A stretch of DNA of 12,102 nucleotides, from NCBI GenBank assembly GCA_011777135.1, contig JAABVY010000004.1:1-12102 (forward strand), read 5' to 3'. The notes beneath the pieces were generated by a model. That model was given only the letters and a program-made list of their open reading frames with translations. It was not told the DNA's origin and did no database searches. Below, one piece after another: positions 1-6,485 of this stretch (its first letter is position 1; every line of letters starts with the position of its first letter). A program made the position numbers and the translations under genes. Source of the stretch: Candidatus Zixiibacteriota bacterium. GTDB lineage: Bacteria > Zixibacteria > MSB-5A5 > JAABVY01.

Positions 1-221
1 CCGCGGTGGACATTGGAATAGAACTCAAGATATTCCCCCACTTTATCGTAGATGAAGTCGAATGTAGGGGTTGATGCGGCATTATCAAAATTCACATATT
101 GAACTTCGCTGCCATCAAGAAGCGGGACCCTTTTATCAAGTCCGATCAGATGCTCCCGGATATTTTTGATATCGATATCTTTTATTTTCCTGCTTTCCTT
201 TTCAACCGTAGTTTTTTCCAT
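1..221 (-). CDS. Class V aminotransferase / cysteine-desulfurase-like PLP enzyme, N-terminal part only
   Basis: The gene starts at ATG 219-221 and runs off the left edge, so only the first 73 residues are visible. After a charged leader of about 38 residues the protein reads YVNFDNAASTPTF (about residues 42-54) and then YSNVHR next to the edge. Both stretches match the start of class V, fold-type I, PLP enzymes such as SufS/NifS cysteine desulfurases, where D-N-A-A-S/T-x-P is the first beta-strand and N-x-H-R-G lies near the active site. Family knowledge suggests transfer of sulfur from cysteine or a related PLP reaction in the cytoplasm. The PLP lysine and the active cysteine lie outside the window, so the exact reaction cannot be fixed. 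A GCAGGT Shine-Dalgarno-like site sits a few bases before the ATG. The antiporter terminator (330-358) separates it from the genes to the right, so it probably has its own promoter in 222-330, where I see no strong match. Confidence 0.8.
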   Translation of the reverse strand, partial: MEKTTVEKESRKIKDIDIKNIREHLIGLDKRVPLLDGSEVQYVNFDNAASTPTFDFIYDKVGEYLEFYSNVHR

Positions 222-329
222 ATTTACCTGCCTTTTCAATAAGATATAGAATTTAATCAAATTTCACCCATTGAGCAATCGAAATCGCAAGTGTTTTTGT
301 CCGGCATTGAACAGATGAGTCAATTATAA

Positions 330-358
330 TCAAAAAGAAAGCCGCCCGATTGAGCGGC
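330..358 (-). terminator. Intrinsic terminator closing the methyltransferase-rsgA-antiporter unit
   Basis: Read on the minus strand, GCCGCTCAATCGGGCGGC (358-341) folds into a GC-rich stem and is followed by TTTCTTTTTG, a classic rho-independent layout. It lies about 45 bases after the antiporter stop codon and before the next minus-strand gene. Confidence 0.8.
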
Positions 359-404
359 CATATATATCTTTATTTGATGATGATTATCTCGTAATGTAGA
401 AGCT

Positions 405-1877
405 TTATCCGTTTTCTGCAGCATAAAAGTCTTTGGACTTTTTCAGGAGCGAGCGTTTCAAGATTGGTGGGGTGACCAGTGTCGTAACGATGACCATAAT
501 AATTACCGCCGAATATGTGGGGGCGGATACAACCGCAACTCCGCCCAGAGTAAGACTTTGACCAATTTTGGCGAATATCAGGCCCACCTCACCACGGGGA
601 ATCATACCGAATCCAATTGATAATTTATTTAGGCCTTTCTCATAAACACCCAGGGAACAGGCTTGTTTGCCGATTATGGCGGCCAGCGTGAGAAATCCCG
701 CAAATATTAAGACATTCAGATCTCCAAATGTAGAAAGATCGACTTTCAAGCCCATATGCACAAAGAAGATCGGCACAAGGAATGAGGCGATGGGATAGAT
801 CAGATCCTCCAGCGAATGCTCACCTCGATCCATGAAGCCCCGGTAATGCACCCTCTCCATTATAACCCCGGCTGCAAAGGCGCCCACAATCCCGGCCAGG
901 CCAATAAGCTCGGCGGCCATGGCCAGCCCGAAGCAGACCACGAGCGCGACCGACAGGAGGATTCCCTGGCCTTTCATGTTCAAGGCTGCCAGAAATATCC
1001 CTGGCATAATTTTGTTACCCACCAATAGCGCCAGGGTAATAAAGGCCAGAGCCTTGACCACAATCCATAATACACCGAGTGAATCGATCCCGGTGCCTGC
1101 ATTGGCGGCATCGATCAGTCCGGTCACTATTGCCAGCACCACCAGGCCCATGATGTCATCGATAACTGCTGCGCCCAGAATTATCTTGGCCTCACGAGTC
1201 TGGAGCTTCCTTATGTCCTTGATCACCCGAGCCGTAATCCCGACTGATGTTGCGGTTAGGGTTGCACCGATAAAGATATGCACGTAGACCGACGCTTCCG
1301 GAAGAAAGATCGCCCCAATACCCCAGCCCAGAATGAATGGAGTTACCACACCCAGAACTGCAACCAGAAATGAAGTTGTGCCCACTGAGAGCATCTCCCT
1401 CAGGTTAGTCTCAAGACCGACCTCAAACAGCAGGATTATCACGCCGATTTCTGCCAGAATTTCAATAAAGTGTTCATGCTCGAGGAATTCGAAGGCCTCG
1501 ATACCTATAAGGGTAAGGTTGCCGATAACCACTCCCAGAATCAATTCACCGAGAACCGCCGGCTGGTGGATTCGTTCCATCAACTCACCGCCCAGCTTTG
1601 CCGCCACGATGAATAATATCAATTCAAAAAGCACCAGAATGATAGGTTTTTCGGGTACCTCGCTCTCATCCGCCACTTCTTCTGGAGTAATTCCTGTGGC
1701 TTCTTCAGGGGCATGCTCCGCTTCAGTTTGCATAACAGTATCAGGTGCGGCAGTCTGCCCTGTATCTTCCTGTGCAGCTATAAAACCGGGGACGAAATTG
1801 ACAATGAAGAAAATACCCAATCCGATTAATAGATAGCTTGGAAGTCTGCGTTTTTTAAACAATGATGTCATGGTCAT
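405..1877 (-). CDS. CPA2-family cation/proton antiporter with an acidic N-terminal extension
   Basis: This 490-residue inner-membrane protein is a monovalent cation:proton antiporter of the CPA2 (NapA/KefB-like) family. Visible family motifs are HQPAVLGELILGVVIGN (104-120), FEVGLETNL (151-159), GATLTATSVGITARV (204-218), the ion-binding pair Asp240-Asp241 in AAVIDDIMGLVVLA, GAFAAGVIME (332-341), IIGK with Lys403, and IPRGEVGLIFA (426-436). A DD pair rather than ND is typical of electrogenic members such as NapA; the cation itself cannot be read from sequence. There is no C-terminal TrkA-N/RCK domain, unlike KefB/KefC. Unusually, residues 11-35 form a signal-peptide-like hydrophobic segment followed by an acidic linker (36-77) before the transport domain. 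Two ATGs compete: 1877, and 1871, two codons later, which has better spacing to a GGA (1878-1880). It is last in a minus-strand unit, 58 bases after rsgA, and is followed by a terminator. Confidence 0.93.
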   Translation of the reverse strand: MTMTSLFKKRRLPSYLLIGLGIFFIVNFVPGFIAAQEDTGQTAAPDTVMQTEAEHAPEEATGITPEEVADESEVPEKPIILVLFELILFIVAAKLGGELMERIHQPAVLGELILGVVIGNLTLIGIEAFEFLEHEHFIEILAEIGVIILLFEVGLETNLREMLSVGTTSFLVAVLGVVTPFILGWGIGAIFLPEASVYVHIFIGATLTATSVGITARVIKDIRKLQTREAKIILGAAVIDDIMGLVVLAIVTGLIDAANAGTGIDSLGVLWIVVKALAFITLALLVGNKIMPGIFLAALNMKGQGILLSVALVVCFGLAMAAELIGLAGIVGAFAAGVIMERVHYRGFMDRGEHSLEDLIYPIASFLVPIFFVHMGLKVDLSTFGDLNVLIFAGFLTLAAIIGKQACSLGVYEKGLNKLSIGFGMIPRGEVGLIFAKIGQSLTLGGVAVVSAPTYSAVIIMVIVTTLVTPPILKRSLLKKSKDFYAAENG

Positions 1878-1935
1878 TCCAGTCCGTCTGATGTTTTATG
1901 CGTTCTATGATTAGTGGATTTGTTTTCTAATCCGC

Positions 1936-2886
1936 TCATTTCTTAAATGGATCCTCTCCCTGCAGTTCCTCCATGATTTTGAGGTAGCTCTCATAACGCT
2001 CTGGATAGATCTTCTCCAACTCAACTGCCTCTTTGACAGCGCAACCAGGCTCGGAAATATGCAGGCAATTTCTAAATTTACACTTTTCTGAATATTCCGC
2101 GATTTCCGGATAAAGATAGCGAAGGTCCTCAGCCTCGATATTCCACAGGCCAAGATATTTCAATCCCGGCGTATCGACAACATATCCGCCGAAAGAAAGC
2201 GGATACATCTCCACCGCCGCCGTAGTATGAGTGCCTTTCTGGGAATAATCCGAAACATCACCCACTTTTAGCCTCAGCCCCTTTTCCACTGCGTTCAAGA
2301 GAGAGGATTTTCCCGTTCCAGATTGCCCGACCACAATCGAATGCTTATCCTTCAGTACCTCTTTGAACTCATCCAAGTTGATTTTTTGTGTCGCACTGGT
2401 TGTTATCATGCGCACATTAATAGACTTATATATATTTTCTAAACGATTCAAATCAAGTGCATGTTCCAGGTCGATCTTGTTTAACACGATGATTGGTTCC
2501 AGACTGCCCTGATGTGCAGCGATCAGGAACCTGTCTATCAGGCCCATCTTAAACTGAGGCCGCTTGACCGAGCTTATAATCATCATCTGTTCGATATTGG
2601 CCGCGACGATCTGCTCGATCTCCTCTTTGCCCCGTTTGGGGCGCGAGAATTTTGACCGGCGGGGATGAATGTTGATGATTGCGCCGTAAGTCTTTTTCTT
2701 TTTTAATTCTTCCCCGGGGTCGATATCCACAAGCAGTTCGACATCCACATTATCACCCACCACTACGACTGAGTGTCGTGACTCCGCCTCCTGGCGAAGA
2801 CTTTCGCGGAGTGCACATTGAATTTGCCCCAGTTCAGTCTGAACCCGATAATAGAGGCCGTATGCGCTTACAACCGAACCGGTAAT
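1936..2886 (-). CDS. rsgA: Ribosome small-subunit-dependent GTPase RsgA, probable ATT start
   Basis: RsgA is a GTPase that binds the 30S subunit and acts in its late maturation in the cytoplasm. With the ATT start proposed here it has 316 residues, a usual length. The order is: an N-terminal OB-fold (about 1-80, starting TGSVVSAYGLYYRV, which parallels the start of known RsgA proteins), then a circularly permuted GTPase domain with G4 NKID (136-139) ahead of the P-loop GQSGTGKS (187-194), GTHTT as the G2 region, and G3 DTPG (238-241). A zinc motif follows: Cys269, Cys274, His276, Cys282. The first conventional start in frame is GTG at 2763, which would remove most of the OB-fold. Upstream the frame is open to a TAA at 2926-2928 without ATG, GTG or TTG. 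ATT at 2884-2886 has AGGTG five bases ahead. It lies 42 bases after the methyltransferase stop and 58 before the antiporter start, probably cotranscribed with both. Confidence 0.93.
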   Translation of the reverse strand: MTGSVVSAYGLYYRVQTELGQIQCALRESLRQEAESRHSVVVVGDNVDVELLVDIDPGEELKKKKTYGAIINIHPRRSKFSRPKRGKEEIEQIVAANIEQMMIISSVKRPQFKMGLIDRFLIAAHQGSLEPIIVLNKIDLEHALDLNRLENIYKSINVRMITTSATQKINLDEFKEVLKDKHSIVVGQSGTGKSSLLNAVEKGLRLKVGDVSDYSQKGTHTTAAVEMYPLSFGGYVVDTPGLKYLGLWNIEAEDLRYLYPEIAEYSEKCKFRNCLHISEPGCAVKEAVELEKIYPERYESYLKIMEELQGEDPFKK

Positions 2887-2896
2887 TGTGTCACCT
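2884..2896 (-). promoter_or_regulatory. Shine-Dalgarno site that points to an ATT start for rsgA
   Basis: On the minus strand AGGTG (2896-2892) is followed by five bases and then ATT (2886-2884). The spacing is normal, and the codon falls where RsgA proteins normally begin (M-x-G-x-I/V-V). A second ATT at 2908-2910 has a G-rich stretch before it but would add eight residues that I do not recognise. Confidence 0.55.
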
Positions 2897-2928
2897 GCTT
2901 TCGCCGTAATTCTTCCCCACAGCTTTTA

Positions 2929-3570
2929 TCAGTTTTTTCTGAATACGAACTCAACCAGCCCCCGCCAGGAGGCGCCAGTGTGCTCGCTCTCAAAATAGTC
3001 ACTCTCCGAGTAATATACCGGCTGCATATCCGGAAATATATCCAGTACCTCTCTATTATTGAAGAAGGAATATAGCCAGCCATTGGGCAGTTGAAAACAG
3101 TTTTTTTCGATTTCAGCTATCTTCCTTTTCTTGATTTCCTTGAAAGAGGGATCATTAACAGTCAGAGCGGAACCGAGCACAAGCCCTCCCTTTCGGAGAC
3201 TGTAAATTATTTTCGCTGCCAGATCAACGTTTTGGGATTTTTTAAGATGCTGAAAGATCTGGTCTGCAACTATTATTGAATAGCGTTCCTTGTGGAATTT
3301 AAAATCCAGCGGATCAATATTTCTCAGGTCGATAGAGACATTTTTATTTTCTGCAAGTTGATAGGAACGTTCCAGGTTATCCTGCACAATATCCAGAGCG
3401 ATCACATCAAAACCCTGGCCGGCAAGGTATACAGCATCCCCGCCTCTCCCGCATGATAAATCCAGCGCCAATCCGCTTTTCGCCAGACCGCAATACTGCT
3501 TGACCAGCCATGAGGGCCTGGCGCTTCGCATTCGTGAATCATTTATACCGCTATCAGTCATGGCGCTCAA
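2929..3570 (-). CDS. Class I SAM-dependent methyltransferase
   Basis: A Rossmann-fold methyltransferase of 213 residues with the start chosen here. Motif I is LDLSCGRGG (about 36-44), followed by FDVIALD, whose Asp (about 60) would bind the ribose of SAM. The motif IV region is YSIIVADQIFQHL (about 97-109), then LRKGGLVLGSALT. The arrangement resembles TehB/UbiE-like small-molecule methyltransferases, but nothing in the sequence names the substrate. The start is uncertain. ATG at 3561 has no Shine-Dalgarno site at a usual distance, while TTG at 3570, in frame three codons earlier, has AGGA (3582-3579) eight bases ahead. The frame also stays open to a TTG at 3633. It is first in the minus-strand unit with rsgA and the antiporter, and divergent from the DUF488 gene. 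A weak promoter candidate lies at 3587-3614. Confidence 0.85.
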   Translation of the reverse strand: MSAMTDSGINDSRMRSARPSWLVKQYCGLAKSGLALDLSCGRGGDAVYLAGQGFDVIALDIVQDNLERSYQLAENKNVSIDLRNIDPLDFKFHKERYSIIVADQIFQHLKKSQNVDLAAKIIYSLRKGGLVLGSALTVNDPSFKEIKKRKIAEIEKNCFQLPNGWLYSFFNNREVLDIFPDMQPVYYSESDYFESEHTGASWRGLVEFVFRKN

Positions 3571-3586
3571 TATAACTTTCCTGCAA

Positions 3587-3614
3587 ATATTAGCAATCCG
3601 TTTATAACTGTAAA
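3587..3614 (-). promoter_or_regulatory. Weak sigma70-like promoter candidate before the methyltransferase gene
   Basis: On the minus strand TTTACA (3614-3609) is followed after 16 bases by TAATAT (3592-3587). It would give a very short leader before the TTG start at 3570. The match is only moderate and the surroundings are AT-rich, so this could be chance. Confidence 0.3.
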
Positions 3615-3700
3615 TCATTAAAGAGAAAATCAAACCAGTAGATCGAAATAATTCTGCTTTTAATTTTGAAGCAAGGCATTTTTTGTATAGCTTGGCCAGT

Positions 3701-4201
3701 ATGGGAACTATTTATACCGCCGGGTATGGGAATATGGCAATTGATCGGTTTCTGAACCTGCTGAAACGGCATAAAATCGAAATATTAATTGATATCAGAT
3801 CGCGGCCATACTCAAAAAGCAGGCCGGAATATCGCAAGCAGCCACTGGACAGGTTTGTCCGGAAAGAAGGAATAGAATATATATTTCTCGGAGACAAGCT
3901 GGGAGGCAGACCGAAAGCTGAGGCTTTCTATAGTCCGAAAGGCACCATAGACTATGAACTTTTACAGCAATCGCCGTCATATAAACAGGGGGTATCAGAA
4001 TTGATTGCTCTGGCTGATAAATCCGATGTCTGCATTATATGTGCGGAAATGCTGCCGGAGAAATGCCATCGCGGCTTTCTGGTGTCGGAGACATTATATA
4101 AAATGGGAATTGAAACCCGACATATTCTTCATGGGGGCAATTTAATGGGACATGGGGAGCTGAGAGCCAAGTTTAAAGGAGGGCAGATGGACCTTTTTTG
4201 A
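3701..4201 (+). CDS. DUF488 family protein ending in a QMDLF peptide
   Basis: A 166-residue cytoplasmic protein of the DUF488 family, whose biochemical role is not firmly known. Family signatures visible are IYTAGYGN (4-11), LIDIRSRPYSKSRPEY (29-44), LGDKLGGRP (63-71), IICAEMLPEKCHR (112-124) with the two conserved cysteines, and HILHGG (141-146). The length is normal. I chose ATG 3701 because the family typically starts directly with the T-I-Y-T-x-G strand; TTG at 3683, with AAGG six bases ahead, would add six residues. The extreme C-terminus, QMDLF, matches the bacterial sliding-clamp-binding consensus QL[SD]LF except Met for Leu, which would suit a DNA-maintenance role; that is inference. 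The gene is divergent from the methyltransferase, and its stop codon (4199-4201) directly abuts the stop of the convergent gene. Confidence 0.9.
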   Translation: MGTIYTAGYGNMAIDRFLNLLKRHKIEILIDIRSRPYSKSRPEYRKQPLDRFVRKEGIEYIFLGDKLGGRPKAEAFYSPKGTIDYELLQQSPSYKQGVSELIALADKSDVCIICAEMLPEKCHRGFLVSETLYKMGIETRHILHGGNLMGHGELRAKFKGGQMDLF

Positions 4202-4753
4202 TTAGTTGTCTGCCTGTTCCCGGAATTTATTTTCCTCCACCAGCCTTAATCCCGGTATATTTTTCTCTATCTCTCTGCGTTCTTTATCTCCGGCTATGAT
4301 GGCCCCGATTTCCTCATGCGACACGGTCACCAGAAATGGATCATCGAAATCACGGTAGCAGGTGAAATCCTCAGGGTAATCTGGATGAACGAACTGGAAA
4401 AGGCTGTCTGTCACTCGCAGCAGATATTCCAGTGCCTCCCTGGAACAATTGTAAATCCTTACTGTCGCACCCTGAACTTCGAACCAGTCCTTGCCCAGAA
4501 ACTGCTCATATTCCCGGGAGATACGTGTCCCCGGCCACTCATACTGCTTTTCCCGGGTCTCTTTAAGGTGAGGATTGATTGTACTCATGAATTGTCTGGC
4601 ATTCTCCGCGAGTGTTATGGAATCGCGCGTAACCATGCTGAAATATCTGCAATGGCTGCATATATATCGCATGAGACTCCTGTAAGTCTCGCCTCTAACA
4701 TCTCCCTTGATAAACCATACGGGCAAATCCGTTTTTATACCTGCCAGAGCCAT
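4202..4753 (-). CDS. Conserved-looking protein of unknown function (CxxC, WPGT, YPEDFTCYRD)
   Basis: I do not recognise this 183-residue protein with confidence. It has no signal peptide or membrane segment and looks like a compact cytoplasmic alpha/beta protein. Visible points are ICSHC (31-35), a possible metal or redox CxxC; a WPGT turn (73-76); a strand ATVRIYNCS (96-104) followed by a helix; and HPDYPEDFTCYRDFDDPFLVTVSHEE (about 123-148), with His, Glu, Asp and Cys clustered as in a conserved core. The C-terminal tail is charged. The shape, with one chain and a PED...HE block, suggests a real family rather than a chance frame. ATG 4753 is the first start after an in-frame stop at 4781-4783; AAAGG lies about 12 bases ahead, somewhat far. 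Its TAA (4204-4202) touches the DUF488 stop, so no terminator fits between them. A promoter candidate lies at 4814-4841. Confidence 0.75.
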   Translation of the reverse strand: MALAGIKTDLPVWFIKGDVRGETYRSLMRYICSHCRYFSMVTRDSITLAENARQFMSTINPHLKETREKQYEWPGTRISREYEQFLGKDWFEVQGATVRIYNCSREALEYLLRVTDSLFQFVHPDYPEDFTCYRDFDDPFLVTVSHEEIGAIIAGDKERREIEKNIPGLRLVEENKFREQADN

Positions 4754-4813
4754 AATAAGATAGAGCCTTTCTGATTTCGATTATCAGGATTTTTTGCATA
4801 CCTCCAGAGACCA

Positions 4814-4841
4814 AATATAAGAAAACTGAATAAAAATACAA
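4814..4841 (-). promoter_or_regulatory. Promoter candidate for the 4202-4753 gene
   Basis: On the minus strand TTGTAT (4841-4836), a 16-base spacer and TATATT (4819-4814) form a fair sigma70-like pair. Initiation near 4807 would leave a leader of about 50 bases. It lies just downstream of the glnA terminator, as expected for a separately started gene. Confidence 0.45.
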
Positions 4842-4870
4842 GACCTTAATTTCCACTATTTGGCAGGCAT

Positions 4871-4908
4871 AAAAAAACAAAATGCCCGCGAGCGATTGCG
4901 GGCATTTT
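4871..4908 (-). terminator. Intrinsic terminator of glnA
   Basis: AAAATGCCCGC (4879-4889), an 8-base loop and GCGGGCATTTT (4898-4908) make a perfect 11-bp stem. Read on the minus strand it is followed by TTTTGTTTTTTT (the run 4882-4871). It begins about 22 bases after the glnA stop. With T-rich sequence on both flanks it might also stop plus-strand transcription. Confidence 0.9.
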
Positions 4909-4930
4909 CTGCGGAGACCAATAAGCTTAT

Positions 4931-6352
4931 CTAACAGTCGTAAAAAAGTCTGAATTCATATGGGTGTGGACGGACCCTTATAGCATCAACCTGCGACATT
5001 TTCAGCTCAAGCCAGACCGCGATAACATCATCCGTGAAAACATCACCTTTCAGAAGATATTGATGATCCTCGGCCAGAGATTCGCATGCCCTTTGCAGTG
5101 ACGATGGAAGCTGCGGAATACTCGCCAGCTCTTCCGCGCTCATGGCAGTAAGATCGTCATCGCAGGGGAAACCGGGATCGATTTTATTCTCAATACCATC
5201 CAGGCCCGCCATAAGCATGGCAGCATATGCAAGATATGGATTACAGGTGGCATCGGGCGGACGGAATTCCATGCGGTAGGTTGATTTATCTAACTGATAC
5301 CCCGGGATCCTGATACAGGCATTGCGATTGCCGACCGAGTATGTTCCCCTGACCGGCGCCTCAAATCCGGGTACCAGACGCTTGTATGAGTTGGTCGAAG
5401 AGGAGGTAAAGCATAGAAGCGAACTGGCATGCTTCAATATGCCGCCGATATACCATTTGGCAATCTTGGAAAGGCCGATTTCGTCCCTGGGATCATAGAA
5501 AGTCGATTTTCCCGCTTTGGCCAGGTATTGATGGACATGCATGCCATTGCCCGGCTCATCGTAAAGCGGCTTGGGCATGAAAGTCGCCGATTTGCGGTAT
5601 TTGAAGGCCGTATTTTTGACCACGTACTTAAGGATCATGGAACGGTCGGCCATATTTTTGAGACTGCCGAACATCACCTCGATCTCCTGCTGTCCCGCTC
5701 CGCCGACCTCATGATGATGGTACTTGACCGGCACACCGCAGGATTTCAGGATATCGGTCATTTCATTGCGAATCTGAAAGGTTTTGTCCTTAGGCGGGAT
5801 AACATGATAACCTCCCTTGTATGGTACCTGATATCCCAGATTTGCTTCAGAGGAGTCGCTGGAACGCCATTCCGCCTCGCTGGAATCGATGTAATAATAA
5901 CCGGCTTCCGGTTTTTGGTCGTAGCTGACATGATCGAACAGATAGAATTCAAATTCCGGGCCCCAGATTGATTCCGTGGCAATTTTGCTCTTGAGAAGAT
6001 GTTTCTCGGCCTTTTCTGCAATCCAGCGAGGATCGCGGGTGAACTGCTCAATAGTGCCGTTAACGTTTACCACATTACCGATAAAGCTCAGAGTGGGACG
6101 GTCCCAGAATGGATCGATGAAAGCGGTTCCTGGATCGGGCAAAAGGATCATGTCTCCCGATTTTATGTGAGCAAATCCTGAGACCGAGGAACCATCAACC
6201 CCGATACCTTTCTTGAATAAGTGATTGGTCAGACGTTCAATCGGAACTGTTATATGATGCCATGCTCCCAAAAGGTCGATAAACTTGACATCTACAAATT
6301 CAACCGCATTGTCTTTTACTAATTTCTTTATCTTCTCAGTTACCATAGCCAT
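4931..6352 (-). CDS. glnA: Type I glutamine synthetase (GSI-beta-like) lacking the adenylylation tyrosine
   Basis: Glutamine synthetase joins ammonia to glutamate using ATP, in the cytoplasm, as a dodecamer. The 473-residue length fits the GSI-beta class (about 470). Motifs seen are VDGSSVSGF (52-60), GPEFEFYLFD (131-140) with metal-binding glutamates, YHHHEVGGAGQQEIE (211-225), NGMHVHQ (269-275), NSYKRLVPGFEAPVRG (321-336), and MEFRPPDATCNPYLAYAAMLMAGLDGIENKI near the C-terminus. The GSI-beta insertion around 141-180 is present. In E. coli the adenylylated tyrosine lies in N-L-Y-D-L-P; the aligned segment here is DDDLTAMSAEE (398-408), with Thr402 at that site, so control by GlnE-type adenylylation is unlikely. 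The ATG at 6352 has a strong AGGAG seven bases ahead. The gene stands alone, divergent from the repeat-protein gene across 133 bases, and has its own terminator. Confidence 0.97.
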   Translation of the reverse strand: MAMVTEKIKKLVKDNAVEFVDVKFIDLLGAWHHITVPIERLTNHLFKKGIGVDGSSVSGFAHIKSGDMILLPDPGTAFIDPFWDRPTLSFIGNVVNVNGTIEQFTRDPRWIAEKAEKHLLKSKIATESIWGPEFEFYLFDHVSYDQKPEAGYYYIDSSEAEWRSSDSSEANLGYQVPYKGGYHVIPPKDKTFQIRNEMTDILKSCGVPVKYHHHEVGGAGQQEIEVMFGSLKNMADRSMILKYVVKNTAFKYRKSATFMPKPLYDEPGNGMHVHQYLAKAGKSTFYDPRDEIGLSKIAKWYIGGILKHASSLLCFTSSSTNSYKRLVPGFEAPVRGTYSVGNRNACIRIPGYQLDKSTYRMEFRPPDATCNPYLAYAAMLMAGLDGIENKIDPGFPCDDDLTAMSAEELASIPQLPSSLQRACESLAEDHQYLLKGDVFTDDVIAVWLELKMSQVDAIRVRPHPYEFRLFYDC

Positions 6353-6413
6353 CTCCTTGTGAAAAAAATCTTAATGAAGATAAGCACTATTCCGTATAAA
6401 GCAATCAAAATCC

Positions 6414-6455
6414 GGCTCTGAGCCTTTTCTAATTGACTTTTAGGCAATAAATGCC
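6414..6455. promoter_or_regulatory. Divergent glnA / repeat-protein control region with two short dyads
   Basis: The 133-base gap 6353-6485 must hold both promoters. It contains GGCTCTGAGCC (6414-6424) and GGCAATAAATGCC (6443-6455), the latter with 4-bp arms. TTGACT (6433-6438) could be a plus-strand -35 element, but no good -10 follows at normal spacing. No NtrC/sigma54-type GG-N10-GC element was found. Confidence 0.25.
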
Positions 6456-6485
6456 AATTTTCAAAAATACCGGAGGAGGGTTTAT

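Noticed and set aside
1333..1836. Long plus-strand open frame opposite the antiporter gene
   Set aside because: It is the shadow of the antiporter; its product is rich in Ser, Arg, Thr and Ile with no family motif, while the other strand encodes a clear CPA2 protein.
1936..2763. rsgA beginning at GTG 2763
   Set aside because: That start would cut away most of the OB-fold, which is clearly encoded upstream in the same frame; no Shine-Dalgarno site is evident there.
3666..3691. Promoter for the DUF488 gene (TTGAAG ... TATAGC)
   Set aside because: The spacer is only 14 bases and the start codon would be almost leaderless; the match is too poor to list.
4316..4774. 152-residue plus-strand frame opposite the CxxC/WPGT protein
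   Set aside because: No recognisable motif or ribosome site. The minus-strand frame has a promoter, well-formed composition and a stop matched to its neighbour, so it is the better gene, though I cannot exclude the alternative outright.
4699..4803. Small leader peptide gene (start MQKILIIEIRK) ahead of the CxxC/WPGT gene
   Set aside because: The GGAGG is only one base from the ATG, too close to work, and the peptide overlaps the following start without attenuator-like features.
6441..6458. Sigma54 promoter for glnA (TTGGCATTTATTGCC on the minus strand)
   Set aside because: GG and GC are separated by 8 bases instead of the required 10, so it fails the sigma54 rule; it is better read as a short dyad.
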